Assembly: GCF_026343115.1 (NCBI RefSeq)
Contig: NZ_JAPEMC010000002.1
Coordinates: forward strand, 310,001 to 374,000
DNA: 64,000 nt
Reading direction: 5' to 3'
Source of the DNA: Streptomyces sp. NBC_00102
GTDB lineage: Bacteria; Actinomycetota; Actinomycetes; Streptomycetales; Streptomycetaceae
Shown: piece after piece, positions 16,195 through 23,111 of the stretch
Layout: each line of letters opens with the position of its first letter
Position numbering within the stretch: the stretch's first letter is position 1
Translations under genes and position numbers: made by a program
The notes under the pieces: generated by a model
Databases searched by the model: none
The model's input: only the letters and a program-made list of their open reading frames with translations
Told to the model about the DNA's origin: nothing

Positions 16195-18479
16195 TCCGGG
16201 TCGGCGTACTGGATGCCCCGGCCGTTGGTGCCCAGATACACCCGGCCGTGGACACGGGGGTCACCGGTGATCACCTCACCGGTCCACCCCCACTGGTGCT
16301 GGTCGTCGTTGATGCGTATCCAGGTGACGCCGGCGTCGTCCGAGCGCAGCACCGCCACCCCGTCGTGGGTCGCCGGGGCGCGTCCCGTCTGGAAGACCGC
16401 GGGATACCCCGCTTGTCCGGACCGGTCCCTCTCCGAGGATGGGGCGGCCTTGCCGAAGCCCAGCGCGTGCGACTCCTGGACGCCGGCCACGGCGGTGAAC
16501 GTCCGGCCGCCGTCCGTCGAGCGGTGCAGCCCGCCGGTCTTCGCCGAGAGCCACAGGTCGCCCGGCCGTCCCGGCGCCGCCGCCATCTTGAACTGCGCGT
16601 CTCCGTACGGGAGTCCGGTGGCGCCGACGGTGAAGGAGGCGCCGCCGTCGGTGGAGCGGTGGACGGTTCCGGTGTCCGTGTCGTACGCGTAGAAGCGGAC
16701 GGGGTCCACCGGGTCGGCGACGGGCGTCGCGCCCTTCGGGAAGGTCGTCACCTCGCTCCAGCTCGCGCCGCCGTCCGTGGACCGGTGGGCGGGGTACTTC
16801 GTACCGTCCCAGTGGATGAACGTCCAGAGCAGCGTCTTCCCGTCCGCGCTCACCGCGATCGGACCCGGCGCGGAGGCGGCGATCTCCGGCTGGGACGCGA
16901 ACGGCTGCCAACTGGCGCCCCCGTCGGACGAGTACGCCCCGGCGGCGTCCGATCCCGAGGGCCAGCCGGTCCGTACGACGTACGACGGCACGCCCGCCGC
17001 GAGGGCCAGGCCGGTCGCCGTGCCGAACACCGGGGTGGACGCCATCCCGCGCGAGGGGGAGGAGGTCAGCGACTCGTGGTACATCACCCCGATGTCCCCC
17101 AGCCCGCTGAGCAGTCGGGCGCCGCGGGCGGCCGGCGGTGCGACCAGGTGGCGTACCGAGGATTCCTCCAGGCCCCGGATCTCCGGCGCCCAGCGCACCA
17201 GGTCCCGGGTGCCGAAGACCGTGGCGCCGGTCCCGAAGACGATGTGGCGCGAGTCGAAGGGGTCGACCGCGACGGCCTGGATCCACCAGCCGAACTTCGC
17301 GGCGTCCCCGCCCCAGCGCAGGTAGGGCGTCTCCGACACGTCCAGCACCGCCGTGTCCTTGAGCGAGGTCCAGCTGTGCCCGTGGTCGGTGGAGCGGAAG
17401 AGCGTGTCGACCGTTCCCCAGCGGTTGTTGGTGGAGACGACGACCGTACCGGGGCGCCGGGCGTCCACCGCGATCCCGCCGTAGCCGAACGCGTCCGCCC
17501 CGCCCGGCACCACGGGTGTCACGTCCGACCAAGCGCCGGTCACCGTGTCGAGGCGGCGCACCGCGCCGTCGCTCTGGTTGTTGGGGCCCGGGCCGTTCGC
17601 CCAGCTCACGTACAGGGCGCGGGAAGGGGCGTCGTACGCGGCGCGGACGGGAACCCGCGTCGCCCCGTCGGCCACCGGTGCGCCGGGGACGGGCTCCCAT
17701 CCGCCGGAAGGGGTCGAGCGGTACAGGGAGGTGGTGCCGTCGCCCCAGCCCGCGTACACCGTCCGGCCGGCCGCCACCAGCAGGGTGACGCCCTGCCCGG
17801 AGGCGGACGGCACGGCGGGGAAGGAGGCGTCCGGGGCCCAGGTGGCACCCCGGTCGGTGGAGCGGAGCAGCCCGTCGTGGCGGGTGCCGAGCCAGAGGGT
17901 CCCGCTGTCGCGCGGGTCGACCAGCAGGCGTTCTCCGGTGCCCCGGCCGTCCTCGTTGGCGCCGAGCCGTACCGTCAGATCCGTACGGTTCCAGGTCCTG
18001 CCCCGGTCCTCCGAGCGCAGCACCGCCCCGGGCCCGGCCCAGGACTGGGCGTACGTACCGAGCGCGAGGTAGACCCGGTCCGGGAACGCCGGGTCCACCG
18101 CCATCGCCTCGACGCCGAGCAGGTTCCAGTCGTCCCAGCCCGTGAAGTCGTTCAGGGCAGTCCAGTGGGCCTTCGCGGCGTCCCAGCGGTAGGCGCCGCC
18201 GATGTCCGTCCGGGCGTAGGCGAGACCCCGCACCGAGGGGTGGAACAGCAGTCCGGTGACGAACCCGGTGCCCCCGACGGCGGCCGTGCGCCAGCGGTAC
18301 CGCTCGGTCCTGGGCCGGCCGGGCCGTTCCGCCGCCGAGGCCGTACCGGCGGCGGGCAAGACGCAGGCGGCGGCGGCGACCGCCGCGGCCCCGGCGAGCA
18401 CCGAGCGGCGGCCGGGCGGCGTCGACACGGTGGTGGCGGGGGCTGTGGTGGGACCGGGATCGGAACGGAACGCGGGCAT
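16191..18479 (-). CDS. GH74 endo-xyloglucanase, Tat-exported
   Basis: A 762-aa inverting endoglucanase specific for the xyloglucan backbone. A twin-arginine signal (PPGRRSVLAGAAAVAAA, residues ~21-37, then ending near ASA) directs it outside the cell. The mature protein is the double seven-bladed beta-propeller of GH74, with many BNR-like STDGGASW/STDRGATW repeats. Catalytic aspartates are visible: D92 in TDIGGAYRW (base) and D461 in LGDIGVMYH (acid). It starts with the family's VGGTGFVTGLLFHP and ends without a CBM2 or linker, so it lacks the cellulose-binding module common in Streptomyces GH74 enzymes. ATG at 18479 follows GGAAGGA. It is the only exported hydrolase in the locus. Confidence 0.93.
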   Translation of the reverse strand: MPAFRSDPGPTTAPATTVSTPPGRRSVLAGAAAVAAAACVLPAAGTASAAERPGRPRTERYRWRTAAVGGTGFVTGLLFHPSVRGLAYARTDIGGAYRWDAAKAHWTALNDFTGWDDWNLLGVEAMAVDPAFPDRVYLALGTYAQSWAGPGAVLRSEDRGRTWNRTDLTVRLGANEDGRGTGERLLVDPRDSGTLWLGTRHDGLLRSTDRGATWAPDASFPAVPSASGQGVTLLVAAGRTVYAGWGDGTTSLYRSTPSGGWEPVPGAPVADGATRVPVRAAYDAPSRALYVSWANGPGPNNQSDGAVRRLDTVTGAWSDVTPVVPGGADAFGYGGIAVDARRPGTVVVSTNNRWGTVDTLFRSTDHGHSWTSLKDTAVLDVSETPYLRWGGDAAKFGWWIQAVAVDPFDSRHIVFGTGATVFGTRDLVRWAPEIRGLEESSVRHLVAPPAARGARLLSGLGDIGVMYHESLTSSPSRGMASTPVFGTATGLALAAGVPSYVVRTGWPSGSDAAGAYSSDGGASWQPFASQPEIAASAPGPIAVSADGKTLLWTFIHWDGTKYPAHRSTDGGASWSEVTTFPKGATPVADPVDPVRFYAYDTDTGTVHRSTDGGASFTVGATGLPYGDAQFKMAAAPGRPGDLWLSAKTGGLHRSTDGGRTFTAVAGVQESHALGFGKAAPSSERDRSGQAGYPAVFQTGRAPATHDGVAVLRSDDAGVTWIRINDDQHQWGWTGEVITGDPRVHGRVYLGTNGRGIQYADPE

Positions 18480-18552
18480 GGCGGAGTCCTTCCGGAAACG
18501 GGCGGGTGAGGGGCGACGGACATCGGCGGAACGAGCGGGCGACGGGATGCTC

Positions 18553-18591
18553 CGTGCCGCGTGCGGGAGATCCCTCCCGGCACGCGGCACG
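18553..18591 (-). other. Intra-operon hairpin between permease and GH74 genes
   Basis: Arms 18553-18569 and 18574-18591 pair over 17 bp with a single bulged G around a 4-nt loop. It lies in the 137-bp gap downstream of the second permease and about 75 bp before the GH74 start. No U-run follows in the direction of transcription. It could act as a partial terminator or mRNA stabiliser that sets the ratio of transporter to hydrolase. Confidence 0.55.
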
Positions 18592-18616
18592 TAGGACAGC
18601 GGGTGAAGCGGAAGGG

Positions 18617-19597
18617 TCAGCCCTTCACGGCCCCGGTGAGCATGCCCTTCTGGAAGTGCTTCTGGACGAACGGCGACAGCAGGGCCACCGGGATCAGCGC
18701 GAGGACCATGACGGCCATCTGCACCGCCAGGCTGTTGATCTGCCCGCTGCTCACCGCCGCCCCCATCGCGCCCGGCGGCACCTGGTGGGCGAGTACGAGC
18801 TGACGGAGGATCATCTGGAGCGGGTACTTGTCGCTGTCCTGGATGTAGAGCATGGCGTTGAACCACTGGCTCCAGTAACCCACCGCGTAGAACAGCGAGA
18901 TGACCGCTACCACCGCGCGCGAGAGCGGCATGACGATCTGGAGCAGGATGCGCCACTCGCCGGCGCCGTCGATCCGTGCCGCGTCGATGAGTTCGGGCGC
19001 GGTGTCCATGAAGAAGCCGCGGAGCACCAGGATGTTGAAGACGGAGATCGCACTCGGCAGGATCATCGACCAGTAGCTGTTGCTCAGACCGATCCCGGTC
19101 ACCAGCAGATACGTGGGGATGAGCCCGGCGCCGAAGAACATCGTCGCCATGAGCGTCATCAGCAGCGGCCGGTGGGCGATCGAGTCGCGCCGGCTGAGGC
19201 CGTAGGCGCACAGGATCGAGATCACCATGCTGAACACCGTGCCGACCACGGTCAGCCCGATGCTGACCATCGCGGCCCGGGTGACGGCGCCGCCGCTCAG
19301 CAGCTCCTTGTACGCGACGAAGGTGATGCTCTTCGGCCAGACGACCAGCCCGCCCGCGTCGTTGATGGCCTTGGTGTCGGAGAGGCTGGTGACGACCACC
19401 ACCCAGATGGGGACGAGGATCACCGCGCAGATCGCGACGAGACCGAAGCCCTTGAAGGCGAGACCGGCCTTGGTCGGTTCGTCCTCCCAGGCGGGGCGCT
19501 GCTCGGTGCCGAGGAGGCGCTGCAGCGGGGTGCGGGCCGGGGCGGTGTCCACGGGCCATCCGCCGGGCGTCTTTTCGAGGTCCAGGAGAGTCGTCAT
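18617..19597 (-). CDS. Carbohydrate ABC transporter permease 2 (LplC/YtcP-like)
   Basis: A 326-aa inner-membrane subunit with six predicted membrane segments (starting GLVAICAVILVPIWVVVVTSL). It has a variant EAA loop, ELIDAARIDGAGEWRILLQI, that contacts the ATPase, and the C-terminal end HFQKGMLTGAVKG typical of LplC/YtcP proteins. It pairs with the preceding permease, whose stop overlaps its ATG (ATGA, 19594-19597). With the lipoprotein upstream it forms a CUT1-like oligosaccharide importer. No ATPase gene is present in the locus, so a shared MsiK-type ATPase is presumably used. Confidence 0.92.
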   Translation of the reverse strand: MTTLLDLEKTPGGWPVDTAPARTPLQRLLGTEQRPAWEDEPTKAGLAFKGFGLVAICAVILVPIWVVVVTSLSDTKAINDAGGLVVWPKSITFVAYKELLSGGAVTRAAMVSIGLTVVGTVFSMVISILCAYGLSRRDSIAHRPLLMTLMATMFFGAGLIPTYLLVTGIGLSNSYWSMILPSAISVFNILVLRGFFMDTAPELIDAARIDGAGEWRILLQIVMPLSRAVVAVISLFYAVGYWSQWFNAMLYIQDSDKYPLQMILRQLVLAHQVPPGAMGAAVSSGQINSLAVQMAVMVLALIPVALLSPFVQKHFQKGMLTGAVKG

Positions 19598-20790
19598 TTC
19601 TTGGAGTACACCCCCTGCTCGCCCAGCATGTGGGCGACCTTGTTCGCGCCCAGCACCATGGCGACGCTGAACAGTCCCTTGAAGATCCCGGCCGCGGCGG
19701 CATAGCCGAAGTCGCCGGTTTTGATGCCCGTCCACCAGATGTAGGTGTCGAGGATCTCGGACGCGCCGGCGCCCACCTGGTCGCGCTGGAGCAGGATCTG
19801 CTCGAAGTCCAGGTTGAGCGCGCTGCCGACCCGCAGGACGAGCAGCAGGGCGATCACCGGGCGCAGTGCGGGCAGCGTGACGTGCCACATGCGGCGCCAG
19901 CGTCCCGCTCCGTCCACCGCGGCGGCCTCGTACAGGTCGGTGTTGACGGCCGCGAGTGCGGCGAGGAAGACGATGACTCCCCAGCCCGCGTCCTTCCAGA
20001 CGGCCTGCGCGGTGACCAGGAACTTGAAGAACCCGGGGTTGGTCATGAGGTCGAATCCCTCATGACCGTGTTCGCGCAGCCACTGCGCGACCAGGCCGGC
20101 TCCGCCGAACATCTGCTGGAAGACGGTGACGACGAGGACCCAGGAGAAGAAGTGCGGCAGGTAGACGATCGCCTGCACCCACGCCTTCACCCGTGTGCTC
20201 ATCAGACTGTTCAGGAGCAGTGCGATGGCGATCGGGATCGGGAAGAAAAGGATCAGCTGGGTCAGGAAGATGACCAGCGTGTTGATCAGGACTTCCCAGA
20301 AGCGGTAGTCGTCGAAGATCCGGGTGAAGTTGTCGAAGCCGACGAACGGGCTTCCGGTGATGCCCAGGTCGTAGACGTCGTAGTTCTGGAACGCGACGAT
20401 GTTCCCGAACAACGGTATGTAGTTGAAGATCAGCAGCAGCGCGACGGCGGGGAGCGTCATCAGGACCAGCGTGCGGTCCCGCCGCAGCCGGTGCCGCCAG
20501 GTGATGCCCTCGGACGGCAGTCCGGAGGCCGGACGGACGCCGGCCTCGGCCGCCTTGCCGGAGCGGCCGCCGCGCGCGCGGGGAACCGCACCCCCACCGG
20601 TCGCCCGTGGCCTGCCCTTGCCGTCCTTGCCCCCGCCGTCCGACGCCGTACCCTCCGACGCCGTACCGCCGGGCGTCGTACCCTCCGACGGTCCGCCGTC
20701 CCGCGCGGTGTGCTGACCGTCCTCGCCTGCCGGGACGTCCGTCCCGTCCGCCGGACGGCCCGTGCCCGCCGCCGTGGCTCGTGGCTTCAC
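19594..20790 (-). CDS. Carbohydrate ABC transporter permease 1 (LplB-like)
   Basis: A 398-aa inner-membrane permease. GTG at 20790 is chosen because GGGGAG sits seven to eight bases upstream. The first ~85 residues are an unusual disordered Gly/Thr/Ser-rich tail with direct repeats (GTASEGTASDGG), followed by six membrane segments beginning LMTLPAVALLLIFNYIPLFG. The EAA loop is YEAAAVDGAGRWRRMWHV. The family is the LplB group, partners of large lipoprotein binding proteins. Translational coupling to permease 2 is indicated by the ATGA overlap. The long cytoplasmic tail is not usual for the family. Confidence 0.9.
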   Translation of the reverse strand: MKPRATAAGTGRPADGTDVPAGEDGQHTARDGGPSEGTTPGGTASEGTASDGGGKDGKGRPRATGGGAVPRARGGRSGKAAEAGVRPASGLPSEGITWRHRLRRDRTLVLMTLPAVALLLIFNYIPLFGNIVAFQNYDVYDLGITGSPFVGFDNFTRIFDDYRFWEVLINTLVIFLTQLILFFPIPIAIALLLNSLMSTRVKAWVQAIVYLPHFFSWVLVVTVFQQMFGGAGLVAQWLREHGHEGFDLMTNPGFFKFLVTAQAVWKDAGWGVIVFLAALAAVNTDLYEAAAVDGAGRWRRMWHVTLPALRPVIALLLVLRVGSALNLDFEQILLQRDQVGAGASEILDTYIWWTGIKTGDFGYAAAAGIFKGLFSVAMVLGANKVAHMLGEQGVYSKK

Positions 20791-20894
20791 CGTGAGCTCC
20801 CCATGTCGTGCTGCTCCGCCCCGGCCGCCGGGCGTCACTGCGCCCGGCGGCCACTCTCCGTTTGTGCGTGGGTCCTGCCGACTGCCGCGTACGG

Positions 20895-22604
20895 TCAGTT
20901 GCCGGAGCCGTTCTTGTCGAGGATGTCCTGGTACCAGGAGCGGAGCTCGTCCCCGCCGCTCTTCTTCCAGGTCGACACCGCCGACTCCAGGTCGCCGACC
21001 TTCTTGCGCCCGCGCCGGATGTCCTTCTGCAGGTCGTCGAAGGGCGTGTACAGGGAGGCGTACCGCTGGGGCTCGACGATCTGCATGCCGAAGAAGAGAG
21101 GCTTCTTGATGTTCGGCGCCTGCCGGGCCATCCACCCCGCGTAGTCCTGGACCAGCTTCGGCTCGTCGGGGAAGGCGATGGTGTGCGGCGGGGAGGCGAG
21201 GAAGAGGAAGGTGGAGGGCTGGGCCTCCTGGATGCCCTGGTCGGTGAAGGTCGGCACGCCGCCCTTCACGTCGTAGTGGGTGCCCTGGACGCCGTAGTTG
21301 GTGAGCATGAACTCCTCGGTGCCGTACGGGGCGGCGGCGAAGTCGGCGATGGCGAGCATCTCCTCGATCTTCGCCTTGGGGAGCTTCTTGCTGAGGAAGG
21401 TGAAGATCCCGGCCGGGTCGTCCTGCCAGAGGACCGGCTTGCCGCCGTCGGCCGAGAAGAAGTCCAGCGCCTGCATGTCGAACTTCGGGTTGGCGGTCTT
21501 CTGTTCGGTCACCATGCCCTTCCAGCCGCCGGTGCCGTCGTTGTACATGACGATGTGGCCGCTGGTGAAGCGGATCTTGGAGTCCGCGTCCTTGTTCGCC
21601 TCGGCGTCCGGGTGGACGTAGCCGAGGTCGTGGAGCTTGCGCGCGAAGGCCAGGGCCTCGCGGTACTCCTTCGTCTCGAGCTTGTGGACGAGCTTGCCGT
21701 CCTGGAGCTGCCAGTAGTGCGGGGCGTCCGGCAGCACGCCGTAGATCTTCTGGATGCAGGTCCACAGGTCGTCGAAGGCCCAGACCTTGCTCTTCGGCGC
21801 GGTGTACTCCTTGCCGAAGGCGAGCAGGTCGTCGGCGCTGGCCGGGACCGCGCCGGAGCCGATGATGTCCTTGCGGTAGAAGATCGCGTTGCCGATGACC
21901 GGCGACGGCATGGGCAGGCCGCGCAGCTTGCCGCCGAAGACCGAGTACTGCCAGGCGCCGGTGGGGATGTTGGCGAGGTTCGGGTACTTCTTCACCCCGT
22001 CGCCGGCCAGGTACGGGCTGAGGTCGGCGAACTTCGCGGTGATGGCGTTGCGGATCTGGCCCTGCATGTTCCAGCCGGGGATGGTGACCGCGTCCGGGAT
22101 GTCGTCACCGGCGAGGACGGCACCGATCTTGTCCTGGTAGGTGTTGCCGTCCTGGGGGTCGAAGTTCAGCGTCGCGCCGACGGCCTTGTTGATCGCCGTG
22201 TAGTACGGGTTGTTCTTCTTGGGGACGGTGCCCCACAGCGGGGTCATGACCCGGAAGGAAGAGCCCTTGCCGGGGACCGTCTTGACCGACTTCGCCAGCG
22301 GGTCGGGCAGCTTGGTGAAACCGGGGCTCGATCCGTTGACGCTGGCCACGTCGGGCTGCACCAGGTCGGAGGGGACGTAGCTCGGCACGACCTTGCTGAG
22401 TGCCTTGCCGGTCGTCGTGCCCTCCCTGGTCCCCGAGTCGGATCCGGAACCGCCGCACGCGGCCAGCAGCGGTACGCCGCCTGCCACGGCCACCGCTGCG
22501 AAGGCGCTCGAAGCGAGGAAGCTCCGGCGGTTCGGCGTCATGGCTGCGAGGCCCGTCGCGTTGTTCTCGGACCGGTTCGTGGCGGGGGAGGAATTCGGCG
22601 TCAT
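20895..22604 (-). CDS. Extracellular solute-binding lipoprotein of the oligosaccharide importer
   Basis: A 569-aa lipoprotein with a twin-arginine signal (NRRSFLASSAFAAVAVAGG) ending in the lipobox LLAAC, with C50 as the lipidated cysteine. The size and the permease pairing fit the large LplA/YtcQ-type binding proteins. It should capture xyloglucan oligosaccharides released by GH74 and deliver them to the two permeases. ATG at 22604 is supported by AAGGG; the internal ATG at 22541 has no ribosome-binding site. It is the first gene of the six-gene minus-strand operon, whose leader carries a GAAGCGCTTC palindrome 230 bp upstream (22834). Confidence 0.92.
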   Translation of the reverse strand: MTPNSSPATNRSENNATGLAAMTPNRRSFLASSAFAAVAVAGGVPLLAACGGSGSDSGTREGTTTGKALSKVVPSYVPSDLVQPDVASVNGSSPGFTKLPDPLAKSVKTVPGKGSSFRVMTPLWGTVPKKNNPYYTAINKAVGATLNFDPQDGNTYQDKIGAVLAGDDIPDAVTIPGWNMQGQIRNAITAKFADLSPYLAGDGVKKYPNLANIPTGAWQYSVFGGKLRGLPMPSPVIGNAIFYRKDIIGSGAVPASADDLLAFGKEYTAPKSKVWAFDDLWTCIQKIYGVLPDAPHYWQLQDGKLVHKLETKEYREALAFARKLHDLGYVHPDAEANKDADSKIRFTSGHIVMYNDGTGGWKGMVTEQKTANPKFDMQALDFFSADGGKPVLWQDDPAGIFTFLSKKLPKAKIEEMLAIADFAAAPYGTEEFMLTNYGVQGTHYDVKGGVPTFTDQGIQEAQPSTFLFLASPPHTIAFPDEPKLVQDYAGWMARQAPNIKKPLFFGMQIVEPQRYASLYTPFDDLQKDIRRGRKKVGDLESAVSTWKKSGGDELRSWYQDILDKNGSGN

Positions 22605-22833
22605 TGCGTCAACCCTTCATGGCGCACCAGGACGACACCCGGCGGGCGACCGCCGTTCGGCTCCTGAGTCTGAGGTGGGCGTAACTGGACGGAACCGCTC
22701 GGATCGAGCGGTACACGACCGGGCGGTGACGGCTTGAAGCCACCGCCGGCGGCGAGACCGGGAACGGACCCCGGGGGACCAGGCCACCCGGGGCACTTTC
22801 CGGAGACACCGGCTGAGCACCCTCGAAACGCTG

Positions 22834-22847
22834 TCGAAGCGCTTCGA
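22834..22847. promoter_or_regulatory. LacI-type operator 3 (TCGAAGCGCTTCGA)
   Basis: A perfect 14-bp palindrome identical to the core at 10646, upstream of the binding-protein/permease/GH74/GH42/GH95 operon. Confidence 0.8.
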
Positions 22848-23015
22848 TGTTGCAGCGAGGTTAAGTGAAGGGGACCGGCCGCACAAGAGTTCGCCCGCAC
22901 ATTCCTCGGAGCTGTTTCCGTAACGTTTCCCGCGTTCCTGGGCGGCTCCTGTGAGCCGGGCAGGCCGAGTCAACCCCCTTGCACTCTTGACACTTTGCCG
23001 GTCGGGCACCGAGCA

Positions 23016-23029
23016 TCGAAGCGCTTCGA
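23016..23029. promoter_or_regulatory. LacI-type operator 4 (TCGAAGCGCTTCGA)
   Basis: A perfect 14-bp palindrome 83 bp upstream of the GH3 start, overlapping or abutting the probable -10 of that promoter. Confidence 0.8.
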
Positions 23030-23111
23030 AAGATCACTCGCTGATGTTCCGAAGGACCTGCGGTAGCCCACGGCTCCGCCAGACCTCCCACCTTTCCAAG
23101 GGGACCCGCAC

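Larger units (their letters stand above)
22605..23111. promoter_or_regulatory. Divergent promoter region between the two xyloglucan operons
   Basis: 507 bp with no gene, between the minus-strand binding-protein operon and the plus-strand GH3/GH31 operon. It contains two LacI-type palindromes (22834-22847, 23016-23029). For the GH3 side, TTGACA (22987-22992) and GAGCAT (23011-23016) are placed as -35 and -10 with an 18-bp spacer, and the second palindrome begins at the -10, so bound repressor would block that promoter. Confidence 0.65.

Noticed and set aside
16191..19703. Single 1170-aa minus-strand protein starting in the permease region
   Set aside because: The N-terminal part is a shadow of the permease gene; the Tat signal and ribosome-binding site place the GH74 start at 18479.
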